The position numbers and the translations under genes are program-made. From an uncultured Prochlorococcus sp. (GTDB lineage: Bacteria > Cyanobacteriota > Cyanobacteriia > PCC-6307 > Cyanobiaceae), in contig CACNJU010000008.1 in assembly GCA_902620895.1 (NCBI GenBank), positions 1 to 64,000 of the forward strand: 64,000 nucleotides of DNA, written 5' to 3'. The first letter of the stretch is position 1. The number at the start of each line of letters is the position of its first letter. The notes under the pieces are model-generated. The model had not been told where the DNA came from, ran no database searches, and saw nothing but the letters and a program-made list of their open reading frames with translations. Below are positions 23,959 through 34,810 of this stretch, piece by piece.

Positions 23959-24606
23959 TTATCTACCTAAGAGCGAAAGTCCATGACTATCTGTTCCGCA
24001 GGTTTTTAGCATTGAATATTTATCTGCTAATTTATCTATTTCTGAACATACAAATAAACTAGGATTCCATACTTCATTAAGTTCATAATCGTACCAAACC
24101 TCTATTCCATCAATACCTTGTATTTTGGCCTCTGGAATTAATTTATAAAAGGGAATCCTATATCTCGCTGGATGTGCAAGAAATGATAAACCACCAGATA
24201 AATTTATTGCTTTAATAACAGATTTAATATTTAAATCATTACCTATTGGAGACTCTCCAAGAATGTATGGATTTAGGTATTTACTTTTTATATCTATTCC
24301 CAATCCAATTACATGTACTAAACATCCTAGAATCAAACAATTAATTTCTATTCCTGAAATTAATGTAAAAGAATCTTTAGGATAATTTTTAAGTATATTA
24401 TTTTTTTTTATATATTCATGAGCTTTAATTGTATGATGATCGGTTATTGATAAAAATTTTATGTTATTTTTATAAGCTTGTTCTAAAAGTTCATACGGAT
24501 CAAGACTTCCATCACTAAATTTTGTATGACAGTGAAAATTAATATTTTTTGGACAACTATTTTTATTAATATTGGAAGTTAATTTTACTAAGTCTTCCCT
24601 ATTCAT
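23959..24606 (-). CDS. PHP-domain metal-dependent phosphoesterase
   Basis: 215 residues. The PHP motif set is present: NFHCHTKFSDGSLDPYEL (about 23-40), LSITDHHTIKAHEYI (about 52-66), SFLAHPARYR (about 141-150) and CGTDSHGLS (about 204-212), supplying His and Asp ligands for a trinuclear metal site. It resembles the stand-alone PHP phosphoesterases (YciV/TrpH group) but is shorter than E. coli RnmA (about 290). Substrate unknown. Its 5' end overlaps hemJ by 8 bases. Confidence 0.83.
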   Translation of the reverse strand: MNREDLVKLTSNINKNSCPKNINFHCHTKFSDGSLDPYELLEQAYKNNIKFLSITDHHTIKAHEYIKKNNILKNYPKDSFTLISGIEINCLILGCLVHVIGLGIDIKSKYLNPYILGESPIGNDLNIKSVIKAINLSGGLSFLAHPARYRIPFYKLIPEAKIQGIDGIEVWYDYELNEVWNPSLFVCSEIDKLADKYSMLKTCGTDSHGLSLLGR

Positions 24607-25165
24607 TACTTAATGAATTCTCATTTTTCTTTCTAATCTTTGCATATAATTGTATGGAAGCCAACATAAAAATAATTAGTCCAACTACGCTCCATGTAGC
24701 AACACTAGTTGGAAAATTATTTTTAAAAATAACTAAAAGTACAATTATAAATAATAATAAAGTAGGCAATTCATTTAATAACCTCAGTTTTTTTGCTGAA
24801 ATGTTGGAAGTACCATTTTGTAATGAATACATTATTTTATAACAATAAGAATGATAAATTACTAATGCTAAAACAAAAGAAATTTTAATTTGTAACCATT
24901 TCTCACTTAACCAACTTGGTTGCATAATAACCATGCATATAGCCATACTTAAAGCTAATATCATCCCAGGTGTTGTGATTATATTCGCCAGCCTTTTTTC
25001 CATCAAGGTGTATTGTTTATTAAAGGCAATTTTTAATTCATTATCCATATTTTTAGATTCTTCATGATAAATAAAAAGTCTTACTAAATAAAAAAGTCCC
25101 GCAAACCAAACGATTACACCAATAATGTGAAGTGATTTAAACCAGAGATATGCTTCAGCTGCCAA
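24599..25165 (-). CDS. hemJ: HemJ-type protoporphyrinogen IX oxidase
   Basis: 188 residues, integral membrane protein with four or five spans. The conserved N-terminal AYLWFKSLHIIGVIVWFAGLFYLVRLFIYHEE contains the His (about residue 13) and Trp-Phe-Ala-Gly features of the HemJ family (UPF0093), which oxidises protoporphyrinogen in most cyanobacteria. RLANIITTPGMILALSMAI and LKLSFVLALV-like IKISFVLALVIYHSYCY follow. The product feeds heme and chlorophyll synthesis. It is followed without a gap by the PHP gene (8-base overlap). Confidence 0.87.
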   Translation of the reverse strand: MAAEAYLWFKSLHIIGVIVWFAGLFYLVRLFIYHEESKNMDNELKIAFNKQYTLMEKRLANIITTPGMILALSMAICMVIMQPSWLSEKWLQIKISFVLALVIYHSYCYKIMYSLQNGTSNISAKKLRLLNELPTLLLFIIVLLVIFKNNFPTSVATWSVVGLIIFMLASIQLYAKIRKKNENSLSNE

Positions 25166-25251
25166 ATTACTAAATTAATTTAAAATATATATTTTAATAT
25201 AGTTATTTTTAACAATATCAAGAAATCTATTTTTCAAAAATTAATTAATAT

Positions 25252-27210
25252 TTATAACTCGTTAAAATATTCATATATATCATTTACTGAATTTTTTCCA
25301 AGTCCTTTAACTTTTGATAAATCCTCTTTACTAGCTATTCTTATCGCGTCTATTGATTTAAAATGCTCAAGCAATTCTCTTATTCTTGATGGTCCTAATC
25401 CACTGATTTGGGACAATTGAGATCTATTCATTCTCTTAGATCTTTTGTCTCTATGAAAAGATAATGCAAATCTATGTGCTTCATCTCTTACCCTTCTTAA
25501 TAGAAGAACTCCTTTTTGATTTTCATCAGTATCAAGAGACTTAGTAAAGCCTGGAATAAATATTTCTTCATTTTTTTTTGCTAATGAACATATAGTTACT
25601 TCTTCCTCAAGATTTAATTCTTTTAATGCTTTAATGGCTGAATTTAACTGTCCTTTTCCTCCATCAATCATTATTAAATCAGGCCAATCTGATAAAAGTT
25701 CATTGTCTAATTTACTATTCGTTTTATCATTTAATATTGAAAAATCCCCTCCACCTTTTTTAAATCTTGACCATTTTTTAAACCTTCTATGTATTACTTC
25801 ATATATCGAAGCAAAATCATCACTATGTCCTACAAAAACATTTGGATCTTTAATTTTATATTTCCTATAATGCTGTTTAGAAGGAATCCCATCAATAAAA
25901 ACGACTTGTGATGCTACAGGGTCACTACCTTGAATATGGCTTATATCATAACCTTCAATTCTTTTAGGTTGTTCGCTTAATTCAAGTATTTGGGCAAGAT
26001 CCTCAATTGATGATTCATTATCTTGTATCCCATTTAATATTCTATCTAATTCCAATTTCGCATTTTTTAAAACCATTTCTACAGTTTCATGTTTTTTATT
26101 TCTTTTTGGTATTAAGATTTTTACTTTCTTTTTTCTTAGCTCCGTTAACCAATCCTCTATAGTTGCTTGTTTTGGAAGGTTATATTGAATAAGAATTTCT
26201 GATGGTATCTCTACAGCTTCAACATTCATATAATGCTCTTCTAATATCTTTTGTAAAATAAGATTTTCATCTTCATTATTTAATTTTTGACTATAGCCAA
26301 TTCTCCCAATGAGCTTACCAGACCTCATTTGGAAAATTTGTATGCTAGCTACATTTTTTTCTGAAACTATTCCAAAGATATCTCTATTAATTGAAGAATC
26401 TGGTATTGATATTTTTTGTGATTCAGTTAATAATTTTAAACCTGAAATTTGGTCCCTTATTTTTGCTGCATTCTCATAATCTAAATCATTAGAAAATTGC
26501 AGCATTTTTTTTTGTAAAAAAATCTCTAAGTCATCATTTCTTCCCTGAAATATCATAGATACTTGTTTCATTATTTTTTTATAATCGTCAGATGATATAA
26601 CTTCTTGGCAAACACCTGGACATCTTCCTATTGAATAATTCAAACAAGTTCTATCTTTATAGACTGGCCTTGGTCTTTGTCTAAGTGGAAATATTTTTTT
26701 TATCGTAAATAATGTTCTCCTTAATAATCCGACATCAACATAAGGTCCATAATATCTATCTAAATTATTTCTATTTCTTCTTCTTCTTGTAATAAATATT
26801 CGAGGATATTTTTCACTCCAAGTTATACAAAGATATGGATATTTCTTATCATCCTTTAAAAGAATATTAAAGTATGGTTTGTTTGTTTTAATTAAATTTG
26901 ACTCTAAATTTAATGCTTCATATTCGCTATCTGTGACTATTATTTCTATTTCAGTTATTTGACGAACCATCAAACTTAATCGGGGAGTTAAATCTAAATA
27001 ATTATTGAAATAACTACTTACTCTACTGCGTAGTTTTTTAGATTTACCGATATAAAGTAAGTTATTATCAATATCTTTAAAAAGATAACAACCAGATGAC
27101 TTTGGAATTTCGGATAATCTTGATTTTAATAAATCCTTATTATTAATTAATTTATAATCAATTTTAAAATTATATTTGTTATCTATTTTTTCGATAGAGG
27201 AATTACTCAT
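25252..27210 (-). CDS. uvrC: Excinuclease ABC subunit C
   Basis: 652 residues. The N-terminal GIY-YIG nuclease (SSGCYLFKDIDNNLLYIGKSKKLRSRVSSYF, about 38-68), a Cys-rich block (CLNYSIGRCPGVCQEV, about 189-204), a UVR motif (DDLEIFLQKKMLQFSNDLDYE...), the RNase H-like C-terminal nuclease (IEGYDISHIQGSDPVAS, MIDGGKGQLNSA) and helix-hairpin-helix repeats at the end (LSQISGLGPSRIRELLEHF, LSKVKGLGKNSVNDIYEYF) are all present. It makes both incisions in nucleotide excision repair. Confidence 0.96.
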   Translation of the reverse strand: MSNSSIEKIDNKYNFKIDYKLINNKDLLKSRLSEIPKSSGCYLFKDIDNNLLYIGKSKKLRSRVSSYFNNYLDLTPRLSLMVRQITEIEIIVTDSEYEALNLESNLIKTNKPYFNILLKDDKKYPYLCITWSEKYPRIFITRRRRNRNNLDRYYGPYVDVGLLRRTLFTIKKIFPLRQRPRPVYKDRTCLNYSIGRCPGVCQEVISSDDYKKIMKQVSMIFQGRNDDLEIFLQKKMLQFSNDLDYENAAKIRDQISGLKLLTESQKISIPDSSINRDIFGIVSEKNVASIQIFQMRSGKLIGRIGYSQKLNNEDENLILQKILEEHYMNVEAVEIPSEILIQYNLPKQATIEDWLTELRKKKVKILIPKRNKKHETVEMVLKNAKLELDRILNGIQDNESSIEDLAQILELSEQPKRIEGYDISHIQGSDPVASQVVFIDGIPSKQHYRKYKIKDPNVFVGHSDDFASIYEVIHRRFKKWSRFKKGGGDFSILNDKTNSKLDNELLSDWPDLIMIDGGKGQLNSAIKALKELNLEEEVTICSLAKKNEEIFIPGFTKSLDTDENQKGVLLLRRVRDEAHRFALSFHRDKRSKRMNRSQLSQISGLGPSRIRELLEHFKSIDAIRIASKEDLSKVKGLGKNSVNDIYEYFNEL

Positions 27211-27219
27211 ATATAATGA

Positions 27220-27708
27220 TTAACCTCCATAATTCCAGCCAGTTGAAGATAAATTTAGTGAGTCAAGATCATTATTCAGATAAGCAGATTGAACCTCCCC
27301 TACAAATACGGTATGGTCTCCATGCATAACACTTCCTACAACATTACATTCAACTCCACCAACACTATCAACTAAAATAGGCAATCCAAGCTCCCCTAAA
27401 TTAAATTCAACAGATTCAAATCTACCTCCTAATGCTTTTTGAGGTTTAAAGAAAACAGCTGCTAGATCCTTTTGATCACTTTTGAGCACATTTAATGAGA
27501 ACTTATTGGTAGACTTTATTATTTCATGACTAGAACCCTCTGCTCTAACAGCCATTACAACTAATGGTGGGGTGAAGGAACCTTGAGTAACCCAACTTGC
27601 AGTAAATCCATTAACTTCATTTTTATCCTCGTCTCTAACGCCACAAATAAATAATCCGTGAGGTATTTTTCTTAATAAGATTTTTTTTGCTTCTAGATTT
27701 AATGTCAT
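27220..27708 (-). CDS. Flavin reductase-like domain protein
   Basis: 162 residues forming one FMN-binding split-barrel domain of the flavin reductase type. Recognisable: KIPHGLFICGVRD-like RKIPHGLFICGVRDEDKN (about 13-30), NGFTASWVTQGSFTPPLVVMAV (about 32-53), FSLNVLKSDQKDLAAVFF (about 71-88) and GDHTVFVGEVQSA (about 130-142). Related domains occur alone or at the C-terminus of cyanobacterial flavodiiron proteins; here it stands alone. The partner is unknown. It precedes uvrC by 9 bases on the same strand. Confidence 0.82.
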   Translation of the reverse strand: MTLNLEAKKILLRKIPHGLFICGVRDEDKNEVNGFTASWVTQGSFTPPLVVMAVRAEGSSHEIIKSTNKFSLNVLKSDQKDLAAVFFKPQKALGGRFESVEFNLGELGLPILVDSVGGVECNVVGSVMHGDHTVFVGEVQSAYLNNDLDSLNLSSTGWNYGG

Positions 27709-27767
27709 AATTGATTTATCTAATAATCTTATTTTAACTAAATTTCTTATTCGATCATAATAAATTC

Positions 27768-28241
27768 ATGAAAATTCTTTATCCAGGTACATTTGATCCT
27801 TTAACAAACGGACATCTTGATTTAATAGAAAGGGCTGAAAAAATATTTGGCAATCTAGTAGTTGCTGTTTTAGAAAATACTTCTAAAACACCTACATTTA
27901 ATCTTGAAAGAAGAATAATACAAATAAAAAATTCTCTTTCTCATTTATCTAATATTGAAGTTATTTCTTATTCTGGTCTAACTGTTGATTGTGCAAATGA
28001 TCTAAAAGCTAATCTTATTCTTAGAGGCTTAAGAGCAATGAGTGATTTTGAGTATGAACTTCAGATTGCTCATACAAATAAATCTCTTAATAATGATATT
28101 GAAACTATATTTTTATCGACAAATACAAATTATAGTTTTCTTAGTAGTTCTTTAGTAAAAGAAGTTGCAAAATTTGGTGGTGAAATTAATCACATGGTAC
28201 CCCCCTCTGTTGAGAGGGATTTAAAAGAATATTTTAAATAA
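27768..28241 (+). CDS. coaD: Phosphopantetheine adenylyltransferase
   Basis: 157 residues, normal length. CoaD adds AMP to 4'-phosphopantetheine, the fourth step of coenzyme A synthesis. The nucleotidyltransferase motif [19 protein letters not shown] (about 4-22), [19 protein letters not shown] (about 84-102) and the ISSS-like [11 protein letters not shown] (about 124-134) are intact. It is divergent from the flavin reductase gene and convergent with dacB (8-base gap). Confidence 0.96.
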   Translation: MKILYPGTFDPLTNGHLDLIERAEKIFGNLVVAVLENTSKTPTFNLERRIIQIKNSLSHLSNIEVISYSGLTVDCANDLKANLILRGLRAMSDFEYELQIAHTNKSLNNDIETIFLSTNTNYSFLSSSLVKEVAKFGGEINHMVPPSVERDLKEYFK

Positions 28242-28249
28242 AATTTTTA

Positions 28250-29473
28250 TTAACAAGATTTCAAGTAATAAAGATCACGTAATAATTTAAAGGCTTTTTC
28301 TTTATCAATTTTATTAGAATTTTGGATAATGCTTATAATTATGGGCCTTTCATTTTTATATAAATAGCCAGATAATGCAAAAACGTTTGAAAGAGTCCCA
28401 GTTTTGCCAAAAAACTTTCCAGACAATTCACTATTTACAAATCTTTTAGCTAATGTCCCTCTTACTCCCGTAATTGAAAGTGTAGATTGATAAGCCTTAA
28501 AATCATTAAAATATCTCATTTTATCTAAAAACAATACAACTAGCCTTGTTGTAATTTTATTTTTTCGAGATAATCCACTAGCATCTGCAAAGTATGCATT
28601 TGTTGCTGGGAAGCCTTTATTTTCAAGCCATTTTTTCAATTTTATATAGTCATTATCGTTCCATGTATTTGAGGCATTTTTAAAGAGAGATTCAGATGTA
28701 AAATTATGGCTTTCAGAATTTGTTAAAGTTAATAATGAAAGAATTGGAGTTGAATATATTTTATTTATCTCTTTAATATTTTTTAAATAAAAAGTTTTTT
28801 CTGAATCAAAAAAATTTATATATATTTTTGAATTTGGAAATTTATTTTTTAAATAATTTTTAATAAAATTTTTTAATGCATAAATATCATCATATTTATT
28901 ATGATTACTTTGTATTGCAAGAGATGTAATTGGAGATCCATATTCGTAAAGTTTATCAGTATTTGTCCAACCATTAGGCCAATATAATTTTGAATCAATT
29001 TCTACAATATTAAAGTTAATAATTTTATTTTCTTTAACATTTGAAATTAGTTCGATTATATGTTCATAATTAAGATCAGGATCACCTTGACCGAGTAAAT
29101 AATAATCGTTTTTATTTTTAAATAATGAAGTTTTTAAATTATTATTTAATTTATATTTACTTAAAACATAAGCTGATGAGAATAATTTTTGATTAGATGC
29201 AGGCAACCTTGGAACATCCTCATTGTAGGAACCTATTATTTCCCCTTTATTATTAATAATTGATACACTAAAAGAATCATCAAGGGTTTGATTCAATAAA
29301 GCATCATAAGTAGGACATATTTTGTTTTTAGTAATTATTCCCGGGAAATTAAAATAAATACTATTTAAAATAGTTATTTTCTGATTTGCTAGTAAATATC
29401 TTATTAAGAAAGGACATGTTACTAATACAAGAACAATTAAAAAAAATGAATAAATTTTTTTTATCACATTCAA
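28250..29473 (-). CDS. dacB: D-alanyl-D-alanine carboxypeptidase, PBP4/S13 family
   Basis: 407 residues. An N-terminal hydrophobic segment (about 5-29) targets it to the periplasm. The serine peptidase motifs are visible: SxxK as PASNQKLF (Ser93, Lys96), SxN as ESHNFTSE (about 262) and KTG in GKFFGKTGTLSN (about 367). The S13 family trims or opens peptidoglycan crosslinks. It is the last gene of the dapF / cysteine desulfurase / DUF1995 / dacB run, with a single base between it and the DUF1995 gene. Confidence 0.87.
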   Translation of the reverse strand: MNVIKKIYSFFLIVLVLVTCPFLIRYLLANQKITILNSIYFNFPGIITKNKICPTYDALLNQTLDDSFSVSIINNKGEIIGSYNEDVPRLPASNQKLFSSAYVLSKYKLNNNLKTSLFKNKNDYYLLGQGDPDLNYEHIIELISNVKENKIINFNIVEIDSKLYWPNGWTNTDKLYEYGSPITSLAIQSNHNKYDDIYALKNFIKNYLKNKFPNSKIYINFFDSEKTFYLKNIKEINKIYSTPILSLLTLTNSESHNFTSESLFKNASNTWNDNDYIKLKKWLENKGFPATNAYFADASGLSRKNKITTRLVVLFLDKMRYFNDFKAYQSTLSITGVRGTLAKRFVNSELSGKFFGKTGTLSNVFALSGYLYKNERPIIISIIQNSNKIDKEKAFKLLRDLYYLKSC

Positions 29474-29474
29474 T

Positions 29475-30101
29475 CTATAAATTTACAAAAATAGATTCAT
29501 TATCGGGTTTAATTTCAAATTCTTTTTTAAAAAAATATCTTTTATTTTCTTCTTTAAAAAGCAACCAGTTATTTGGATAAATATGCATAAGAGCAGCTTT
29601 ATTTAAAGGCTGCAGAAAATAAATATTTTTCCATGTTTTGACAAAGTTTTTACGTCGCTCTCTAATAACACTACCTATACCAATATTGGCATCTTCAAAT
29701 TTTGGATTTAATGAATAATGCTTACCTTGATAATTATCAGACATTGGTTCAAATGAATCGAAATCATATGGCTGAGGTAGTATCGATATCATTGCACTAT
29801 CAATATTATTTATATTATTTGATTCATTAAATGATTTAAAAGTAAAGATTTTATCTTTGATATCTGGATAGTCTCTTTGAGCCAAAGCAACAGCACCTTG
29901 ATCGGCAAATGTTATGAATACATTATTATTTTTAGACAATATCTTGTAGATAGTTATTCCAATTCTGTTAAACTTCAATCCTTCAAAATTAAATTCTATA
30001 GTAAATCTTTTATTTGAATCTAATAAACTTGGAATAATTGCATCCTCCATATTCTTAAGAGATTCATTTAAATCTTTAGGTAGTCTGTAATTGGTTTCCA
30101 T
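29475..30101 (-). CDS. DUF1995 family protein
   Basis: 208 residues. LPKDLNESLKNMEDAIIPSL, FTIEFNFEGLKF and VFITFADQGAVALAQRDYPD match DUF1995, a family found in cyanobacteria and plastids, of unknown function. The C-terminal half (VIRERRKNFVKTWKNIYFLQPL, MHIYPNNWLLFKEENKRYF) is conserved-looking and has an aromatic-rich end. No signal or membrane span. Start codon overlaps the stop of the cysteine desulfurase gene by one base (TAATG), suggesting translational coupling. Confidence 0.82.
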   Translation of the reverse strand: METNYRLPKDLNESLKNMEDAIIPSLLDSNKRFTIEFNFEGLKFNRIGITIYKILSKNNNVFITFADQGAVALAQRDYPDIKDKIFTFKSFNESNNINNIDSAMISILPQPYDFDSFEPMSDNYQGKHYSLNPKFEDANIGIGSVIRERRKNFVKTWKNIYFLQPLNKAALMHIYPNNWLLFKEENKRYFFKKEFEIKPDNESIFVNL

Positions 30102-31273
30102 TAAAATTTGTCAATACATATTTGAATAAGTTCTAAAAATTTATCTATTTCTGACTTATTGTTTATTGAGCCTAAAGTAACACGAATATTTGAATATAGT
30201 TCATCATCTTTTAAACCAATATTTTTAAGTGTTGAACTAGGTTTCCCAGATGAGCTTGAACAAGCACTTCCACTACTTATGGCTATTTTATTTTCTGACA
30301 TGAAATTAACAATCTTATAGGCCCTTATAGGCTCAAATAGTTTATTTAATAGTAGAAACGAAATATGATTGGGAAGTCTATGGTTAATACTACCAGTAAT
30401 CTTTATATGATCATCATATTTAATTTTTTGAAAAAAATAATTTTTAAGTTTATTAATATTATTAGAAGGAAATTCAGTTATGTAATCATATAATATTATT
30501 TTTCCTTTAATATTTTTTAATGATTCATACATTCCAGCGATTAATGGCAAAGCTTGCGTACCTTGTCTAATTGAAAATTCCTGAGTAAGTGATATGTCTT
30601 TATTTTTTAAAATTTGTCTAGACTTTTCTTTTGTTAAAAGAATACCTATCCCTTTTGGACCTCCAAATTTATGAGCAGATAAACTTAAAAAATCACATTT
30701 AAGATCTTTCCAACTGAATATTCCATTACTTAATATTTGAGTTCCATCTAAATGAAACATTATATTTAATTCTTTACATTTGGAACCAATAAATTGGACA
30801 GGTTGTATTGTCCCAATTTCACTTTGTCCCCAAATAATTGATACAAGCTTAGTTTTATTGTTTAAAATGTTTTCGATATTAGAAATATTTAAAATTCCAT
30901 CATTATTTACCGTCCATTCGTAAATATCCCAATTTTGTTTTCTTAGTTTATTGGCACAAATAGTTGTTGCTTGATGTTCAACATTTGAAATAACAATCCT
31001 ACCATTTTTAAAGTTCTCATAAATATTATTAAATACAATATTTGTCGATTCCGAAGAACCAGATGTAAAAATTATATCCTCTGGATCTGCATCAAATATA
31101 TAAGCAATTTTAGATCTAATTTTTTCAAGATATGTAGAGCATTTTATCCCTAGCTCATATGTAGATGAAGGGTTATGCCAATAATTCCTGTAAGTTGAAT
31201 TAATTATATTTAAAACATTCTCAGATAATGGAGTTGTTGATGCATGATCTAAATAGATAAAATTATTTTCCAT
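30101..31273 (-). CDS. Cysteine desulfurase (NifS/IscS-like)
   Basis: 390 residues, fold-type I PLP enzyme that removes sulfur from cysteine for iron-sulfur clusters and tRNA thiolation. YLDHASTTPLSENV opens the protein, GSSESTNIVF binds cofactor, LSAHKFGGPKGIGIL carries the PLP lysine (about 202) and SGSACSSSSGKPSS the sulfur-carrying Cys (about 336) on a long flexible loop as in group I. No scaffold gene is adjacent. The gene is joined by TAATG junctions to dapF upstream and DUF1995 downstream. Confidence 0.9.
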   Translation of the reverse strand: MENNFIYLDHASTTPLSENVLNIINSTYRNYWHNPSSTYELGIKCSTYLEKIRSKIAYIFDADPEDIIFTSGSSESTNIVFNNIYENFKNGRIVISNVEHQATTICANKLRKQNWDIYEWTVNNDGILNISNIENILNNKTKLVSIIWGQSEIGTIQPVQFIGSKCKELNIMFHLDGTQILSNGIFSWKDLKCDFLSLSAHKFGGPKGIGILLTKEKSRQILKNKDISLTQEFSIRQGTQALPLIAGMYESLKNIKGKIILYDYITEFPSNNINKLKNYFFQKIKYDDHIKITGSINHRLPNHISFLLLNKLFEPIRAYKIVNFMSENKIAISSGSACSSSSGKPSSTLKNIGLKDDELYSNIRVTLGSINNKSEIDKFLELIQICIDKF

Positions 31274-32133
31274 TAATTTACTAACATTGATCCTGAGAAA
31301 ACCTTTTTAGCAATACCGGTCATCATGACTTCACAATCGTCTTTTGACCAATCAATTTTAAGATTACCTCCTGGTAAAGTTACTATTGTTTGTGAATTAC
31401 AAAGACCTAATTTATAAGCTGCTACATGAATAGCACAGGCACCTGTTCCACAAGCTAAGGTTGGTCCTGCACCCCTTTCCCATACTTTTACTTTGATATT
31501 ATCTCTATTTAAAATTTGACAAAAATGCACATTAGTTTTTTCGGGAAATAATTCATTTTCTTCAAATATAGGACCAAGTCTGGAAAGTACAATTGACTCT
31601 ATGTCTTTTACAAAGAATATTAAATGAGGATTTCCCATTCCTACGGCATAACCCATATTATTAAAATCTTTCTCAATAAATTCGTGTGAAGGAATTGAAT
31701 TTATTTTTTTTTCAATTGTTGTTGGAATATTTTGACAATCTAAAATTGGAACTCCCATTTTTACTGTAATTTCATCATTTATATATTTTGCAATTTTTAA
31801 ACCTGCTTTAGTCTCAATTTTATATTCTATATTTTTATTGTTAATTGAATCATTTACGTGGAGATACTCAACTAAACACCTAATTCCGTTTCCGCACATT
31901 TGAGCTTCAGAACCATCAGAATTAAAAATTATCATTTTTGCATAATTATCTTCATTAGGTTCTTCTATAAAAATCACACCATCTGCTCCAATACCAAATT
32001 GCCTGTTGCAAATTTTTTTTATATCAATAATTTTATTTGTGTTGTAATTTTTATATAGTTCATTTCGTCTAGAATCTATTATTACGAAATCATTTCCGTT
32101 ACCTTGATATTTTTCAAAAGTTATATTTTTCAT
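31273..32133 (-). CDS. dapF: Diaminopimelate epimerase
   Basis: 286 residues. DapF converts LL- to meso-diaminopimelate for lysine and peptidoglycan. Both catalytic cysteines are seen: MCGNGIRCLVEY (about 79-90) and GPTLACGTGACAIHVAAY (about 226-243). N-terminal FEKYQGNGNDFVIID and NPHLIFFV are typical. First gene of a four-gene run with overlapping or 1-base junctions. Divergent from leuS across about 106 bases. Confidence 0.95.
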   Translation of the reverse strand: MKNITFEKYQGNGNDFVIIDSRRNELYKNYNTNKIIDIKKICNRQFGIGADGVIFIEEPNEDNYAKMIIFNSDGSEAQMCGNGIRCLVEYLHVNDSINNKNIEYKIETKAGLKIAKYINDEITVKMGVPILDCQNIPTTIEKKINSIPSHEFIEKDFNNMGYAVGMGNPHLIFFVKDIESIVLSRLGPIFEENELFPEKTNVHFCQILNRDNIKVKVWERGAGPTLACGTGACAIHVAAYKLGLCNSQTIVTLPGGNLKIDWSKDDCEVMMTGIAKKVFSGSMLVN

Positions 32134-32239
32134 TTGTAGATAATATATTTTAAATTTTAATTATAAATTATTCCTTTTAACAATCTATTTCTATTTTATA
32201 CAATGGATATTAAAATAATAATTTAACAAATAAAACTAA

Positions 32240-34810
32240 GTGATTTCTCCCGATAAACAATATGAGGTTGATACCAATTTATATAATCCATCTGAAATAG
32301 AAAAAAAATGGCAGTCAATATGGACAGAAAACAATTTATACAAAACCGATGAATTAACTGAGATTAGCGATAAATTTTATGCCTTATCAATGTTTCCTTA
32401 CCCTTCAGGTAATCTTCATATGGGACATGTTAGGAATTATGTTATTACAGACTTAATAGCTCGATTCCAAAGGTTTAAGGGCAAATCTGTTTTACATCCA
32501 ATGGGTTGGGACGCTTTTGGTTTGCCTGCTGAGAATGCAGCGATTGAAAGAGGAATTAGTCCAAGTGTCTGGACTAAAAAAAATATTTCTCATATGAAGT
32601 CACAATTAAAGCTTTTGGGACTATCAGTTGATTGGGATAGGGAATTTGCAACATGTGATGAAAATTATTATATTTGGACTCAATATCTATTTTTAGAGTT
32701 ATACAAAGCAGGTCTTGTATATCAAAAGGAATCAGAAGTTAATTGGGATCCTATAGATAATACAGTCCTAGCGAATGAACAAGTTGACTCAGAGGGTAAA
32801 TCATGGAGATCTGGGGCAGTAGTTGAAAAAAAATTATTAAAGCAATGGTTTTTAAGAATCACTAATTATTCGGATGAGTTATTGAAGGATTTAGAAAAAT
32901 TAGATAACTGGCCAGAAAGAGTAAAAATAATGCAAGATAATTGGATTGGAAAGTCAATTGGTACAAATATTAATTTCAATATCAATACCAATCCAGAAAA
33001 AAAAATAACTGTATTTACAACAAGGCCAGATACTTTGTTTGGAGTTACTTATTTAGCAATTTCTGTTAATCATTCATTAATTAAAAAAATTTCTGATCAA
33101 GAAACCATACAAGATATAGAAAATCTTAAACAGCAATTGAATAATAATAAAATTAATCAACTTGAAAAAATTGGAATAAAAACAAGCTTAACAGCAGTAA
33201 ATCCAGTTAATTCCGAACCTATTCCTATTTTGGTTGCAAGTTATGTCCTCGACGAATATGGTACAGGCGCTGTTATGGGGGTGCCTGCTCATGACCAAAG
33301 AGATTTTGAATTTGCTAAGAAAAATAATATTGATATTAGACAGGTAATAATAAAGGATCAAAGTGAACAAACTCAAGAGCTTGATGAAGCTTATGTGGAA
33401 AATGGATTTCTTGTTAATTCAAAACAATACAATGGAATAGCAAATACTATTGCTAAATTAAAAATCTCAGAGGAGGGAGTAAATAATGGATGGGCCGAAA
33501 ATAAGATTCAATATCGTTTAAGAGATTGGTTAATATCTAGACAAAGATATTGGGGATGCCCGATACCCATAGTAAATTGCCAAAAATGTGGAGCTGTTCC
33601 TTTAAACCAATCGGATTTACCTGTTTCATTACCAAAAGATATAGAAATCTCCGCTAACAAGATTAATGCTTTAGGTAATAATAATAATTGGATAAATACA
33701 ACATGTCCAAAATGTGGAATAGCGGCAAGAAAAGAAACTGATACTATGGACACTTTCATGTGTTCATCTTGGTATTTTTTAAGATATCCATCTTCAAAAT
33801 GTTCAACTAAGCCATTTGAAAAGAATGAAATTAATAAGTGGTTGCCTGTAGATCAATATGTTGGAGGAGTAGAGCATGCAATATTGCATTTGTTATATGC
33901 AAGATTTTTCACTAAAGCATTGCGGGATAATGAACTATTTGATATTGATGAACCTTTCAAAAAACTATTAACACAAGGAATGGTTCAGGCAGCAGCCTAT
34001 AAAAACAATAAAACTGGTAAATATGTTTCTCCTTCCGATATTACTGACTTATCAAATCCTACAGATCCAATTGACAATTCTAAACTCGAAGTTCTTTTCG
34101 AGAAGATGTCAAAGTCTAAATACAATGGAATAGACCCTGAATCAGTAATTAAAAAATATGGAGCAGATACAGCACGAATGTTTATATTATTTAAAGCACC
34201 ACCAGAAAAAGATTTGGAATGGGGAGATACAGATGTTGAAGGACAATTTAGATTTTTAAGCAGGATTTGGAAGCTATATATAAATTGTGCAAAAGATATT
34301 AATAGTAAATCTAATTCATATCCAGATAAAGAAAAAAGTTTAATAAAGTCAATGAATATCGCTATAAAAGAAATATCAAATGACATATTAAATAACCAAT
34401 TTAATACTGCGATTTCAGAACTAATGAAGTTTTATAATTCTTTATCAAATTCCATTAATGATGTAAACAATAATTTAAAAATTGATGCTTTAAAAACATT
34501 TTGTATATTGTTGGCTCCATTTGCACCTCATATTGCAGAAGAAGTATGGCATCTTATAGGATTTACAAAATCTGTGCATTTAGAACAATGGCCTTCATTT
34601 AATGCCGAAGCACTAAAGGAAGATTCATATGAACTAGTTATACAAGTTAATGGAAAAGTTAGAGACAAAGTAAATATAAATAATGAAATGAGTGAAGATC
34701 AAATTAAAGAATTGACTCTTAAAAGATCTATCATCTTAAAATGGACACAAGATAAGGAAATAAGAAAAATAATTATTGTTAAAGGAAAAATTATGAATAT
34801 TGTTGTTTAA
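32240..34810 (+). CDS. leuS: Leucyl-tRNA synthetase
   Basis: 856 residues from a GTG start ([13 protein letters not shown]). The class I signature [20 protein letters not shown] (about 51-70), a CP1 editing domain ([33 protein letters not shown]), a zinc-like pair CQKCG and CPKCG, and KMSKSKYNG (about 621-629) are in place. The C-terminal domain ends in the usual QVNGKVRDK tRNA-binding block. Overlaps the convergent pgi gene by 4 bases. Confidence 0.96.
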   Translation: MISPDKQYEVDTNLYNPSEIEKKWQSIWTENNLYKTDELTEISDKFYALSMFPYPSGNLHMGHVRNYVITDLIARFQRFKGKSVLHPMGWDAFGLPAENAAIERGISPSVWTKKNISHMKSQLKLLGLSVDWDREFATCDENYYIWTQYLFLELYKAGLVYQKESEVNWDPIDNTVLANEQVDSEGKSWRSGAVVEKKLLKQWFLRITNYSDELLKDLEKLDNWPERVKIMQDNWIGKSIGTNINFNINTNPEKKITVFTTRPDTLFGVTYLAISVNHSLIKKISDQETIQDIENLKQQLNNNKINQLEKIGIKTSLTAVNPVNSEPIPILVASYVLDEYGTGAVMGVPAHDQRDFEFAKKNNIDIRQVIIKDQSEQTQELDEAYVENGFLVNSKQYNGIANTIAKLKISEEGVNNGWAENKIQYRLRDWLISRQRYWGCPIPIVNCQKCGAVPLNQSDLPVSLPKDIEISANKINALGNNNNWINTTCPKCGIAARKETDTMDTFMCSSWYFLRYPSSKCSTKPFEKNEINKWLPVDQYVGGVEHAILHLLYARFFTKALRDNELFDIDEPFKKLLTQGMVQAAAYKNNKTGKYVSPSDITDLSNPTDPIDNSKLEVLFEKMSKSKYNGIDPESVIKKYGADTARMFILFKAPPEKDLEWGDTDVEGQFRFLSRIWKLYINCAKDINSKSNSYPDKEKSLIKSMNIAIKEISNDILNNQFNTAISELMKFYNSLSNSINDVNNNLKIDALKTFCILLAPFAPHIAEEVWHLIGFTKSVHLEQWPSFNAEALKEDSYELVIQVNGKVRDKVNINNEMSEDQIKELTLKRSIILKWTQDKEIRKIIIVKGKIMNIVV

